Assembly (NCBI GenBank): GCA_905250075.1
Contig: CAJNOP010000022.1
Span: forward strand, 506,612-570,611
Source of the DNA: Rotaria sp. Silwood1
Lineage: Eukaryota > Rotifera > Eurotatoria > Philodinida > Philodinidae
Length of the DNA stretch: 64,000 nucleotides
Direction of reading: 5' to 3'
This document shows, piece after piece, positions 10,888 to 23,565 of the stretch. Positions within the stretch are counted from its first letter, which is position 1. Every line of letters starts with the position of its first letter. The notes under the pieces were generated by a model, which made no database searches, had not been told where the DNA came from, and saw only the letters and a list, made by a program, of their open reading frames with translations. Made by a program: the position numbers and the translations under genes.

Positions 10888-12104
10888 AGTTTTATTTTCG
10901 AATAGTTCTTTCTATTTCTAAACCATGTTTCTATTGATCGATATTAATTGTTTGCCGCGCTATCGAAACTTATTTTTTGGAATTTAAAGTTTTGAGATGT
11001 TGTTTTTATATCCTATGTTATGTAAGTATGATATCTTTGAAAGCCAGATTTATTATACAATTCTCCCACATAGACACCCTCAGGTCTCTATCAGTTCCAA
11101 AACAACAACATAAACCAGAATTTATTTAAAAAAAATCAGATTAACTTCTATAGGCTGCTGATAATTTTTAGATTGTGGAGATTAAAATTGATTGAAATTA
11201 TACTTCTCCAAAATCTAGAACATTGAATTAGTTGTATAATGATGTTTTGTTCTAAAAAGCTGAAAACGCACTTGCTTCTTTCTTTGCGAGTTTACTTAAC
11301 TGTTATTATTAATAATCTTGAGCCATACAATTGCAGAAATTTCTATACGAGCATTGTATAGAAGAACAGTTATAATCATTTCTTCATCAAGTATAAAATA
11401 AAAAAAATATTATTGAATATTTCAATTGCATGAAAGTCTCAAAATAAAATGAAATACAAAAGCATGCCAACTTCTTTGCAATGTTTATTTGATTCTTTAA
11501 TCAACGTGTATTCGCAAGGTTTCTTTATTCTCATACACATTTACTGCTATATGCTCTTTTAAAATGTGTTTGTTTATGTACTCTATTCATCTTCCTTGTT
11601 TAATTTTTTTTTCTTCACAATTTATAAAACGTTGCCACTAAGAAGGAAAAAACGATATGAAATCATCACTAATAATTCAAGAAACTTCATGTTTATTATT
11701 CGGTTTAAACCTTTTCTCTCATCGAATTAGAAGAGTTGTATACATATTCAATTACCATGTATTTAATCAATAAACTAATAACTTTAATGATTACAAATGA
11801 CGAGATAAAAGTTGATTCAATATCTGAGGCAACAGATTTTCACTATACTTTCGATGTCATCTATTGCCTAAAGCATTTATCAGCATGGTTTGGCCATGCT
11901 AAGTTATATGTATGAATTAAAAGCAACATTTGATCATTTTGCTTCATCTATTCTCATGATTTTCAATACGTATGTGTTTTTAACAAGATTTACTGTCGAG
12001 AGAAAAAAAAGCTATAGGAAAAAAAATTAAAAGAAGAAAAACAAACACAAAAAGAAAGAAATGTTGAAAAAGCAAAAGTAAAATCGATATTTTAAAAATT
12101 TATT
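10888..12104. other. spacer between the two glycosyltransferase-like copies
   Basis: About 1.2 kb. The first ~65 bp still match the region downstream of copy B (to about 10953), so the duplication reaches past the polyadenylation signal. Beyond that I see no gene, RNA or clear repeat. The promoter of copy B should lie in the right part. Confidence 0.55.
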
Positions 12105-15100
12105 ATGAGATTGTCGCCTTGGTCTCTTAATGGTCCACGCTTAATCGTTTATGTACTTAATAGCCTCTTATGTAGTTTTATTTTCTTTCTTACATTACAT
12201 ATTATTCATTATACACCTATTGCCATTAATTCATTAAGATTTAATTATCGGCGTCGACCTGAATGTACATGTTATAGACATCGATTACCTCGATTCGATT
12301 TTAATTTAATATTAAATCTGATCGAGAATCAAACTTTTCTCTGTAGTGATTATGCTACTCGACGTGGACCACATCAACGTATTATTTCTATTAGCCTTTA
12401 TGGACCAAAAGAAAATAAAAGATTTCAATATAATCAATCCCTTTCTTTCTTACATGAACTTATTAATGATGTAAACACAATATATTCTGACAATTTTATA
12501 TTACGTATTCATCATGATGACACAATATCCCTATCAGATGTTATATGTCCTATAGAATGTCGACATCATAATGTTGATTTTTGTAATATGGAATCTAAAC
12601 TTTTTATTCCACCAAAAATCTGGCGTTTTATACCTGCTGGTGATCCACTTGTTGATATTAGTAAGTATTTTATTAATCAATACTAATCGGAATATAATTT
12701 TCTAACGAAGAAACTACCCGAACTAATATCCATCGTCTGAGTTCATAAGATTTTGGTAAGACTAGACAAGTTCTCAAAAAGCTTGTTCTCGTTGAACTCT
12801 GAAACCAAATTATGACGGCTTTACTAAATTTTCGATTCAGCTTTAGGTATTTATCAAAAAAAATCAAATAATTGTATTTTGATTTCAACTTCTGCTCATA
12901 TGTAGATCAAATGACTGTTAGAATATTCTGAAAGTTTCAACCGAAACGAATGTTCCTTTGTTGAGATGTTGACATTTCCAAGTAAACTCGATCTTTGTAG
13001 CAAATGACCATTTTTCCAAATTCAATATTTTCACAAAGGAACATTCTTTTTGACTGAAACTCTTAGGATATTTTACAAGTCAATCAATATGTTTATCAGC
13101 AAAGTTTCAGATCGAAATTCAATTATATGGTCTTTCGGTAAATATTTAAAGCTGGATCAACAATTCAGTAAAATACTCGCAATCGGCTGCAGAGTCTTAT
13201 GGGACGAATTCTTTTAGAATTTTTCTAGTCTTACCAAAATCGTCTTGTGAACCCAATATGAGCTCAAACGGCAAGTGTCACATCGGATAGTTTCCTCAAA
13301 AAATAAAGAAATAGAAAAACTGAAGTAGGTGAGGAGAAAAAGGAAACTTTATGTCTTATGTTGAAACATTGAAATATTTGAAACAAAGAATGAAAATCTT
13401 CGTGTTGCTAGCTGAAAATCTAGTTCTCCTATGGCATTATACCAACTAGAATAAAAATTTCTAAGTATTCACTTTTGAAGTACGGAATCGAGATTCTGTA
13501 GACATATCACTACAATATAACAGTACAACTCAAGCTGAAGAGAAAATCCTACTAAGACAGAAAAGGTATAAACTATTATCAAAAGATTTTATAATAAAGT
13601 TAGTCACCTAGAATGTATTCTGAATTGTTGAGAATAACTTTTTGTGTTCTTTAGATATAATACGTACAAGTTTTGACAATGGACATATATATGTCTTTGA
13701 CTGTTATAGTTGTTCAATGTATCTTACGAAAGGCTAGAAAATGTGGAATAATGACTAAGTTCTTCTAGTTCATTCTGAATATTCTAGTAGTTAGATCGTT
13801 TTTTCCATGTAATATTGAATCATATAACAAACAGAATAAAGATTTTCAACCACTGTGTTAGTTAAATTGCTATTAATAAGAGGAACTAGCAATAAACATA
13901 ATAACGAAAGTGTTATATAACTAATGAATAACTCATATTTAGTCGAGGATAATATTATATTATGAATACAAGAAAATCACGCTTCTACAACACATGCCAT
14001 GCAATAATACAAGGGTAAACGCTGTATTATGCAAGACGGGTCGTTAGTAACAGTAGAATTAAAGTGTTTCATAGATAATTTTCAGTTATCATGTAAGAAA
14101 ATGATAAGAACAAATCACAACAAATTTCATGAATGATACTAACTAAAGGGTGTCCCATAATAAATGGCCGGTTTTTGTATTTCTTTTTTTCATCATCTAG
14201 TACGTTTATTTTTAAAAACAAAATATACTACAAGATGCAGCGTGAAAAGCTCTACAGTTTACACAAGACCACTTATTTTATAGTTGCACTTGTTGTTTTC
14301 AAAATGGGCAAAGTTTTGAGCGACCAAAATTCGACCGTACGAAAATGGGTCACACAGAATTTTGCTTATTTTCAAAAGAAAAAATGCATATATAAAATAA
14401 GCTATTCTTTGTAGATTGTAGAGCTTTTCGCGCTGCATCTTCTGGTATATTTTGTTTTTTTTCTATAAAACGTATTATGTGATAAAAAGATGAAATAACA
14501 AAAGAAGTGAATTCGTACTGTACCGAAAAATTATCTCCTGCGCACGATCAAAACTTGATCGCTGAGAGTTTTGTCCATTTTGAAAATAAAAAGTGCAACT
14601 AAAAAATAAGCGATCTTATGTAAACTGCAGAGCTTCTCACGCTGCATCTTGTAGTATATTTTGTTTTTAAAATAAGCGTACTAGATGAAGAAAAAAAGAA
14701 ATAAAAAAACCGGCCATTTATTATGGGACACCCGTTATATTGATGAACAAATAGCAAATGTTCATATCTAGTTAGTTTAAAAGCAAATTATTACGAAATA
14801 TTGAATTTTCAAACATTTACCACTCATTTTTGCAAGGAAGTTGATTTTTTTATGTTCAATGAATTGCAATTGTGCATTTTACTTATGGTACACGAACTTC
14901 AGCATTTAAACGTACTAATTTCGAAAATTGGTTATCTTTGCATCAGAATAGTATCTTTTATAAAGTTCGTCTGTGACTTGTTCTTACTGTTTTAGATGAT
15001 CACTGAAAATTATCTGAAATGCTTCACATGTATTTTATTTACTTGATAATCGATAGAACTTCACTAGTGAGCTGAAACATGCCACTTAACAATGGTTTTT

Positions 15101-16711
15101 ATTTACATTATTCGTATGAAAAAAACAGCTTTAAAGAAGCTTCTATGGCTAAACAAAAAATCAACTCATTCGAGCGAATCAAGCAATGGTTTTTCAATTT
15201 TTAATCTTAGTACTGTTACCCACAGAACAATTTTCGACGAGAAACTGCGGTTTTAGGCTTGGTTTTTCGAATCGAGTAGTTATATTCTTTATTTGATTTT
15301 TAAAACTGTATGAAATAGCGGTATGATGAGTACGCAGTGAGATATGGTTTTCAATTATGAACAATCGATGCTACTTCAAACATTCTTGGAAATGAATCAG
15401 GGATCACCGTCGAATGCACCACGGTCTTCCGAATTCGCTCACGGAATCCAGACTCAGTGAAGCTAACCCATAATCATTAACCTCACCTGGATTTTGTGAA
15501 AATTTCAAATGGATTGTCGTTTGAGAACATCGTACGAACTAGAAAGTAGTTCAATTTACTCTTGTATGCTACTTACGTAATACATAGTGACTTGAATAAC
15601 CTTTGATAAGGGTGCATGTCTTGTTTCACAAAAAAAGATAGTAAGAAACAAAAATGATTCAATTTAGGAAAAATTACTAATACCAATCATTTCATAATTG
15701 ATTAGTTTTCTTTTTTGCCTCAGATATATGTAAAAGGTGTGGATGCAGATGTGAGCTTTCTTTCCATCAACATCCACAATCACATATCAAGGCATTTGAA
15801 ACTGATAGTAACCATTACATTCAGTACCGTAGTTTTCTTCTGAAAAATTTTCCATGTGTTATGATTCACCCTATATCTGTCATTAACAACATATCACGCC
15901 TCAAACAACCTTTATAGTATTCATATTTCGATGTCAAACTATTATACATATCATTATATATATGCTGTTTATCACTCTACTTGAGTTGACAGTATATTTT
16001 AAAATCATTGATTCTTGAAAAAAAGCAGACAGATTTATAAGCTATGAATGTGGATATGCTTTAACAATTGATTCAGAGAATCTTCATTTGTGTCATATCA
16101 TATGCATTTGACATCAATTCTAATTTATAATATTGGAAATATGATCTTTAAGGACGATTATTTCTTTCATAATTCCATTTTGTTTGATGACTATTATTCG
16201 ACTTAATTAATTCTTTCTTTTTTTTGTTCAAGTGATAAGTCGTGATCTTGATTCACCATTGACACAACGTGAACGTGCAGCTGTTGATGTATGGCTTGCT
16301 TCTAATAAATCATTCCATAATATGCGTGATCATCCAATGCATGCAGTGCATATGCTTGGTGGAATGTGGGGCTTTCGACCTTCACTAAATCCGACAGTGT
16401 CTCTTTTAATACATAATAAAATTCATGATCGAAGTTTAGTAAAACGTTATCGTGGTATCCGTGATCAATCATTTCTGTCTCGTGAAGTGTGGCCCCAAGC
16501 TCTATCAAGTATCATTGTTCATGATAGTTTTCTTTGTACGAAAACCTATAGTAAAAATTCAGAACCATTTCCGACACAACGTCTATCTGCGAATGAAACA
16601 AATTGTTATGTAGGTTGTGTACGACCTTGTTGTGGTGATGGAAAACTACCTTTTGGTGAATGTCCAAAACAATGTCGTCCAAAAGATCATCCAGAATGGA
16701 ATTATTGTTAA
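12105..16711 (+). CDS. type II membrane glycosyltransferase-like protein, copy B
   Basis: Two exons: 12105-12660 and 16233-16711, phase-1 intron of 3572 bp, giving 344 residues. Same plan as copy A: basic N-terminus, hydrophobic anchor (~14-38), stem with CTCYRH, core domain, D-L-D at 190-192, MRDHP, LGGMWGF and the Cys-rich end. The N-terminal ~80 residues differ widely from copy A. From ATRRGPHQRIISISLYGPK onward the first exons are nearly identical even at silent sites (12353-12660 versus 6373-6680). The second exon differs by scattered substitutions. No breaks, so both copies look functional. Polyadenylation signal at 16778. Biochemical function is inferred only from the DxD context. Confidence 0.82.
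12700..13310. mobile_element. foldback element, family F1
   Basis: The left end (gaagaaactacccgaact...cataagattttggtaagactaga...) reappears inverted on the right (...tctagtcttaccaaaatcgtcttgtgaac...cggatagtttcctca). An inner pair is 'tcagctttaggtatttatc' against 'ggtaaatatttaaagctgg'. Arms are ~200 bp with ~75% identity. The same family occurs at 27806-28150. No coding capacity. Confidence 0.75.
14148..14733. mobile_element. MITE with GGGTGTCCCA ends, 586 bp
   Basis: Inverted ends of ~29 bp match perfectly: GGGTGTCCCATAATAAATGG... at 14148 and its reverse complement ending at 14733. Inner inverted pairs follow: 'caaaatatactacaagatgcagcg' (~14219) against 'cgctgcatcttgtagtatattttg' (~14640), and another copy of that block near 14431. 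The GGGTGTCCCA start recalls Tc1/mariner-related elements; I could not see a clear TA duplication, so superfamily is uncertain. There is no transposase; a 93-codon open frame at the left end is not a gene. Confidence 0.8.
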
Positions 16712-16783
16712 TTTTTTTTATGCATTGTTCTTTTTCTGTTGACAGAAAAGATTTGCATTGTTTATATTTATTATTTTAATAAA

Positions 16784-17170
16784 AGTTTTATTTTCTAATA
16801 GTTCTTTCTATTTCTATGACATATTTCTATTGATCGATATCAATTGTTTCAGTATATACGATACTTGATGAGCTCGTCTTATAGATTTAAACGCTAAAAT
16901 TCAAGTTGAACATCCATGGAAACATTTTGAAATATACTCATCAGATTTGAATCATTCCTGTGCAAGTTTCATGAAAAGCTTTTAGAATGAATTAGATATG
17001 CTTAGAAATCAAAATCACTAAACTTTGTAAAGAGACTTCATAAATGGCATTCTGATATGAAGATGAACTTCTCGTGAATAGAATTTCATTTACAATCTCT
17101 TCAATTCATTTAACATAACTATTCGCAAAACTATAGATAACTTTTATAAAATTTGAAACTTTTTCAAAGG
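16784..17170. other. downstream flank of copy B
   Basis: To about 16852 the sequence matches the 3' flank of copy A. After that I see no gene or repeat until the foldback element begins. Confidence 0.5.
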
Positions 17171-18490
17171 GCGTAGATGTATAAGCTATTGATTTTGGGC
17201 CACAGAGTATTTCAAGCCACTATATTAATGATCCTATACAAAGTAATTTGTTTTATCCTTTGATAACAAAGTTAAATTAAAGTTCACAAAGTGGAAGTCA
17301 CTTAGAAGATAGAATATTCATACAAATAGTTATTAGGTATTTATTAAGTTCCTGTTTTGCTTAGTATTAATCGAAAATGTAGAGTTTTTGACGATGGTTC
17401 AAGTTTATTTCACATTGGTTACAAAGAGCACTTCATTCTTTGTCGTTTCATATGAGAATTAATGTTATATGATTGCAAAATTATCCCTATGCGAACCAAT
17501 CTCTCTTGTACATCATTCAATAGGCCAAAATGAGTGCTACACAACGACATATAATTCATTCAATTCAAGTTTAGTTCAAAATACATCATGTATGCATAGA
17601 ATATTAGAGGATGCGAAAAGAGCACTTTTTTTTACTCAATTCTGAGAATATTTCATGAGAATAGGCAGATGTCTCATGAAAATAAATCGTACATTTGAAA
17701 TTAGCATGAAAAATTGAGTCAGTCCATATAGTTTTCCAAATTATTCGAGTACTTCAATTTTCGTCTCAAAATTTAGATGAAATCCCCTTCAGTGATAGGT
17801 ACAAAAATGAAATTCATGAAACTCCCTGTTTGACTGGAAAAAAATAAATTCTACACTTTAGAAAAGTTAAGAAAATTCATAGAAGTAATAGATTACATAA
17901 TAAAAACAATGTTTCAACCAATTTTATGGTTCCCTCTATCCCTGATGAGGAGCTCGGCTAAATTTTTGGACGAAAATAAAAGTACTTGAAACATTTTGAA
18001 AACTATACAGACTTACTTCGTTTTTCATGCTGATTTCAAATATACTATTTGTTTCTATCAAAAACCTACTTATTCTCATGAAATGTACTCAAAAACAAGT
18101 CAAAAAGGTGCTGTTTTCGTATTTGCGAACATCACATACACACTTTGTGTATTTTAGATTACGCCTGTATCATAATTTTGTAATGAAATAATAGTAGCAC
18201 TTATGTGATATGACACAAAATCAAGTGCTCTTTTTTAATAAATGTGAAATAAACATGATCCATTTAAAAAAAAATTCTACACTTTTGATTAATACTAAGT
18301 AAACAGGAAACTAATAAATATCTAATGACTATTTGTGTGAATATTCTACCTTCTCCATGATTTCCATGTTATGAACTTTTACTTGAATCTATGAGCAAAA
18401 GATTCGATTTAGTTCTCTTCATAGGTTTACTAATAAAGTGGTCTAAAATATTCTGTAGTTCAAAATCAATACTTTAAGCGCTCTCCATTC
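17170..18490. mobile_element. large foldback element, ~1.3 kb
   Basis: Arms of several hundred bp are inverted copies. 'ctattgattttgggccacagagtattt' (~17188) pairs with ~18440-18475. 'tagaatattcatacaaatagttattag' (~17310) pairs with ~18320-18350. 'gtttatttcacattggttacaaagagcact' (~17403) pairs with ~18218-18255. Deeper, 'aagagcactttttt' and 'ttctgagaatatttcatgagaata' (~17620-17665) pair with ~18065-18115. Nearly the whole element is a hairpin. No protein is encoded. It ends about 170 bp upstream of the C2orf81 homologue start, so it may have displaced or supplied promoter sequence. Confidence 0.78.
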
Positions 18491-18661
18491 TGTGATCGAA
18501 ATAAACTAATCAACATCTATATCCATCTACAACATCGAAAAAAAAAGATGTCACTTTTAAAATTTTTACTAATAGTTCAAGGTTGTCTAGGGAAACATTT
18601 TATTAATGGTCATTCGAACGAGATTTTTGATCGATTGTCAGTTTTGTTCGATTGCTAAAAT

Positions 18662-21330
18662 ATGGCAACACGAACTGCTGCAAAACCAGGACGTCCACCT
18701 GGTAAATCAACTGTTAAAACACCTGGAAAAGATCAACTAAAAGGTGATAAACAACCAACAAATATATTAGAAATTGTACCTGGTAAATTTAATGAAACCG
18801 ATTGGCTATCACTATTAGAAAATGATGATACAGAAGATTTTATTGCTGATATATTCGATAGTATATGGACAGAAACATCAAAACAAATTCAACAAATATA
18901 TATTCGTAGACAATTATTACCATTTACATTAATGATGACAGAAAATGCTTTATCAAGTGTTATTCAAGTAAATCAAATATTCGAAAATATTTTTCTTTTA
19001 ATCTACTTTTTGTTTTTGTCTAGTGGGCATTTTTAGAACGAGATGAACCAAAACCAACCGATGGTGACTTTTGGCAAGAAGATGATGGTGATCTAACTAC
19101 AAATCATTAGTTCTATTCAATTTTTGTTTAATTTTTTTTTCTTTTCTAGAACCTATTCCATGTTCGATGGATAATTGGGGTGAAGGTGTTGTACCGGCAT
19201 GTCGTGAAGAACGTCCTCAAAGGTTTTTGTTTTCAATCGATTTTTTAACATTATCAATAATATTTTTAATTTAGTCTTGAACAATCACCAACATTAGATA
19301 CTGAACGTTTACCTTTAGCTCCAATAAATATTGGAACACCAGAAGATGTTAATCAAATAAAACGATCCTCTTCAAGAAGTTCGTCAGTCAATAGTTCAAT
19401 TCAATCTGTCACTCCTACTAAAGGACCTCCTAAAATTGATCATATTCATCAACAAAACAAATCTGAAAAATCTAGTAAAGATAATATCGATGATTATACT
19501 TTAACTCGAAAAGAATCTCCAATCGACCAAAATATTCGCCGATCATCTTTTGAAAAAAAACCTTATAATCATGATATACTTGTTATTCAAAATCAACCAC
19601 CTAAGGTTAATAATCCAAAAAAATATTTTCTATACATATTTTTATTTTGAATTTTTCTTTTAGCTTGAACCATTATCTGGTTTATTCTATTCAGTACAAA
19701 TTCAAACAAGTAGTTCATCAGTTAATTTGACACCAGCATCGACAACGATAACAAAACATCGACGTACATTGGCACCAAAAGTAACATCACAAGTTGGTTC
19801 TGATGCATTTGCATCCAGTACAAATATAACTGGAACAACAACAACGAAGAGTATAAGAAAACTTGAATCGAAATTATTCGATGATCAACATATTGAAGAA
19901 CTTATTTCTAAAGCACCTGTTGCTGCTCATTCAATGCTCAAAGTATAATGTTCATTGAAAACATATGTTTTGTTTTTCATGAAAGTATTATAGAGTATTT
20001 TAAATCGACCACCTGGTTATCGAGAACTTGAACTTGATGATTACGGAAATGTTATTTCTATAGCTAAAATTGATCCAGATAAACTTGCACCGAAAAAGTT
20101 TGATAAATTTAAAGATTTTTTTATTATATAGTTTTTAAATCATTTATTTAGTATTCGTGTTAAATGTGATATTGTTAAACCAAGAAAAGCTGTCATTGAA
20201 ACACGACCATTACCTAAACAAACAAAACAAATGAAACTTTCTCGATCGGAACCAAAATTTACTCCTGTTAAACTTGGTTTGTTTATTTTGACTTTTTTTG
20301 TTTGAGTAGAATGTAAAGTGGTAGAATAGCTTAACAACAGCGTATTTTCAAGTTTTTTTTCCTCTATGATGTTATGCTATCAGGTCAAAGCCAGATAGTG
20401 ATTTTAATAGTCAATTAAGTTTTCTATCTGATGCATTCTATACTTTAATGGCAAGATTTCTAAAAAAACTCGCGCACGGTAGTTTTCAAGTCCAAGAAGC
20501 TATTTTTTGATAATATCATTTTAAAGAGAATGAGATTAGAGGTCGTCGCATTTTCTACGACTTTCCCTTAAAAAGTTGGAACTATAACAAAGACTAAAAA
20601 GGCTTTTTTCAGTCAAATTTAAACTAAATTCTGTAATACTTTTAACTTTTTCTGGGAAGGACGTAAGAGACAATGATCCTGTATCTTATTGTCATTAAAA
20701 TGACACTGTTAAAAGAAAAGCTTTTCAGATCTGAAAAGTGTCATGTCCTGTTTTTTCTCGAACCATTGCCTTCATAATTCATCTAGTACAGAATGCACTA
20801 GATAGAGCATTGCATTGACTAATAAAATTACTATTTAGATTTGATCTAGTTTCTTAACATTATAGGAGAAGAAGAAGTCAAAAATACATTGTTGTTAAAG
20901 TTTTTTTCTATTATCTTATGATCAATTTGTTTTTGTTCATCTTTCAGTGCTTTCCGAACATTCAAGTGATGTTGGTGATCTTATTCAACCGGTGCCCGGT
21001 GTATTATATGAAGATGGAAAATTAAAAAAAGGTGATCCTCGACGATACCAAGTAAATAATTCAAATGATTTTATTATTTTTTCTTTTTATCTTATATATA
21101 TATATATTCAATAGACTGGAATGTCAAAATATAAGAATTTTTATGATGAAAGTCGTCCATTGAGACCAATCGCTCGACAAGGTGATCTCGCTATACTTCA
21201 AGCAGCAAATGATTTATTACGTAAATCAAAAGACTACGATGATAATGAACAAGATCCACAAATTCCTAAATTGCATCGACTTGCTCGAATACCACCAATT
21301 ATGTCTGGATCGAGTGCATCATCGGCATAA
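18662..21330 (+). CDS. C2orf81: C2orf81 homologue
   Basis: Nine exons, 533 residues: 18662-18967, 19024-19087, 19150-19222, 19275-19605, 19664-19942, 19994-20097, 20152-20276, 20948-21051 and 21115-21330; all joins are GT-AG and keep the frame. Residues ~37-150 match the conserved N-terminal block of vertebrate C2orf81: EIVPGKFNETDWLSLL, an acidic stretch ED..ADI, LLPFT, IQWAFLERDE, then a WxEDDEPxPCxxDxWGEGVVP motif across exons 2-3. The middle is Ser/Thr/Lys-rich and likely disordered; the C-terminus (RPPGYRELELDDYGN, TGMSKYKNFYDESRPL) is also structured-looking. The molecular function is not established; the human gene is expressed mainly in ciliated tissue and testis as far as I know. Introns are 50-65 bp except intron 7 (671 bp), which holds a foldback element. 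Polyadenylation signal at 21433. Confidence 0.88.
20383..20846. mobile_element. foldback MITE in intron 7 of the C2orf81 homologue
   Basis: The left ~60 bp (gtcaaagccagatagtgattttaatagtcaatt...ctatctgatgcattctatact) pair with the reverse complement of the right ~60 bp (agtacagaatgcactagatag...ttgactaataaaattactatttagattt...). Identity is ~80%. This insertion explains why the intron is 671 bp rather than ~55. A perfect 18-bp palindrome, CTTTTCAGATCTGAAAAG, sits inside at 20721-20738. Confidence 0.75.
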
Positions 21331-21438
21331 TACCTTCTTTTCCTCTTGTCTCAAACAAAGTTTTATTTTTATTTTTATTTTTCCTCCTTTTTTTTTTGCT
21401 TTTAAACTGAATATATCAGATCTTTTCTTTTTAATAAA

Positions 21439-21602
21439 TTTTTGATTAAGAGTTTTAAAAATACAACGAAAATAGTTGAAAATATATTTATCATTTTTTC
21501 AGAGTACTCTGACTTTTTAATTGTAGGCAACAAAAGAACATTATGATTAGTATCAGTGTCTTCACAGCATATGTATATATTGCCTCGTTTTTCTCTTCCT
21601 TG

Positions 21603-21633
<31 letters not shown>

Positions 21634-23565
21634 TCTAGAACTACTTCTTCTTTTGGAAGGATGATGATGATGATGATGATAGTTATATTACGTGTGCACG
21701 TCAGTCACTTGAAACGCAAATGGCAACATTCTTCTACTCTTTCTTGTCGTTAGAATATAATACAGAGATGTCTCCTTCAAAAGTCACCCCATATATCCAT
21801 CCCTCCCTTTTTACCCATCTTTTTTCTGTATCTATTCTTAACGTCGCCATATCCGAGCGGCTGCCGCTGCTCATGGGTGATGTCAATCATCGTTGTGCAT
21901 ATAAGACGAGGAAACACGTACATAGTACATCGCGCTCGAACGCAAAAAAAAGAAAAGGAGAAGACACCCAATAATGGAAGGCTATTACTGATATTACTGT
22001 TGTTGTTGCTGCTTTTTTTTCAATATACCGATGCTGCGACACACACACAAGCGCATCTCGAGTAATGCATGTACATCTCACACTTTTTGTCTTCTTCTTT
22101 TTTTCTTCTCTCTCTTGCTCTTACATGCCTGTTATCTCTGCTTGATGGTATCTATCGTCGACGGGTGATGACGAGAAAAGAGCGAGGCGAAGATGTTTAT
22201 GGATGCATGCTCCGTCAAACCTTGAATGGTGAAAGCAGTCAGAAGAGTAATCCAATCAACTGTACTAAAAAAAGAAAAAGAAGAGTCAAAAAAAGAGAAC
22301 GATGCGACAGTGATGGCATTCTCTATGTCAAATGAAAAGTTAACCAAATTAACACAATGCATAAATGACGTAGATATTTAACCAAAAATAAAACTTCTTT
22401 TGAAATACTAAATTTTTCTAAATTTTACTTTAGTTTCATTTATAATTTGAATTAAATTAATTTTTCTTGTTTCTTTTTTGAATACAAAAAATGTATATAT
22501 ACATTTTAAAACAAATGATTTGTGCAATTGTGTATTCATACATATATATATATAGCCATATACATATATCAAAATCACCTACGTATATGAGATGAGAAGA
22601 GCCAAGTATGAGGCTTTTTTCTTCTTTTTATTTACACCCACTCATCCATTGATATATTTTTATTTCGTTAGGCAAAGAGAATTTCTAGTCGATGATTTAG
22701 ACATCACTCATTACTTAATTATACATTATGCACACTATGTTGCTTGTTGGTTTCTGTTGTTGATGATGATAAGAAGCGAACGGTGATCTTGCTCGTCATC
22801 ATCATCATCATCATCATCATCAATAGAACTACTACTGCGAAGGAAAAAAATCCATTTTCTTTCTTGATTGCATCCTTTTGTCATCTCATCTTCTTGTATT
22901 CTATTAGAAGAACGAACGTCGGTCTATCAAAAATGTTGATCGACTCGAATGTTTGTCATCTCATTTCAGAGAACGCCTGGTTCGCACACATATATACATA
23001 CAGTTTGGGAAAGAAACAATCTTCCGAGGGGCACACATACATATATATCAACGATCGTCTTTATGTGCGAGTGACGAAAGTTAGTCCAGTGATGTAACGA
23101 TACATGTAAAGAAGAGAATTGTGTGAGAGACAGAGACAGAGAAAGAGAATGATAGAAATTGTACAAGCGACAGCTAGTACCAACCAAAAAAAACTCTAAG
23201 ATTATGCAAGTCACTCTGAGAGAAAGAGAGAAAGAGATTGGAAAAATATCTTGTTGCTGTTGTTGTTGTTGTTCTCATCACCAAACTAAAGATCGAGCGC
23301 GCGCGCACGCGTACTCGTCGCTTTTGCTTGATATTCGATACGGAAAATGTATCATCCTGAAGCTTTTCTATTCTACAAACATCATCAGTAGTAGAGTAGC
23401 AGCATGAATATATAACGACAATGACGACAATTATCAGCACCATCACGTGCGAATGAAAAAAAAAGAAAGATCAGAGCGCAACAAAGAAACAAACAAACAA
23501 ACAAACTGAAAAAGGTTGTAGCTACTTTCCCTGTATAAATTGAACTAATCAAGCTCCATTTAAAT
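21439..23565. other. microsatellite-rich upstream region of the zinc-finger gene
   Basis: About 2.1 kb with no supported gene. It contains poly(T) near 21610-21632, (GAT)n near 21662, (CATCAT)n at 22795-22822, (TGT)n near 23255-23275, (AAAC)n near 23490 and a CG-rich 'gcgcgcgcgcacgcg' at ~23298. Base composition is less AT-biased than other spacers here. Open frames on both strands overlap one another and have no family signal. It likely contains the promoter and 5' UTR of the gene starting at 23566. Confidence 0.5.

Larger units (their letters stand above)
12661..16232 (+). other. 3.57-kb intron of copy B with foldback and MITE insertions
   Basis: Starts GTAAGT and ends TTCAAG like copy A, with matching outer ~40 and ~60 bp. 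The interior contains a foldback element at about 12700-13310 and a MITE at 14148-14733. The stretches 13311-14147 and 14734-16170 show no gene or clear repeat. None of the insertions is shared with the intron of copy A. Confidence 0.75.

Noticed and set aside
14133-14414. 93-codon open frame
   Set aside because: Begins in the inverted end of a MITE and spans its arms; composition is not protein-like.
21720-23446. Cluster of overlapping open frames on both strands
   Set aside because: Overlaps between frames, simple repeats and lack of splice partners indicate upstream non-coding sequence that is merely less AT-rich.
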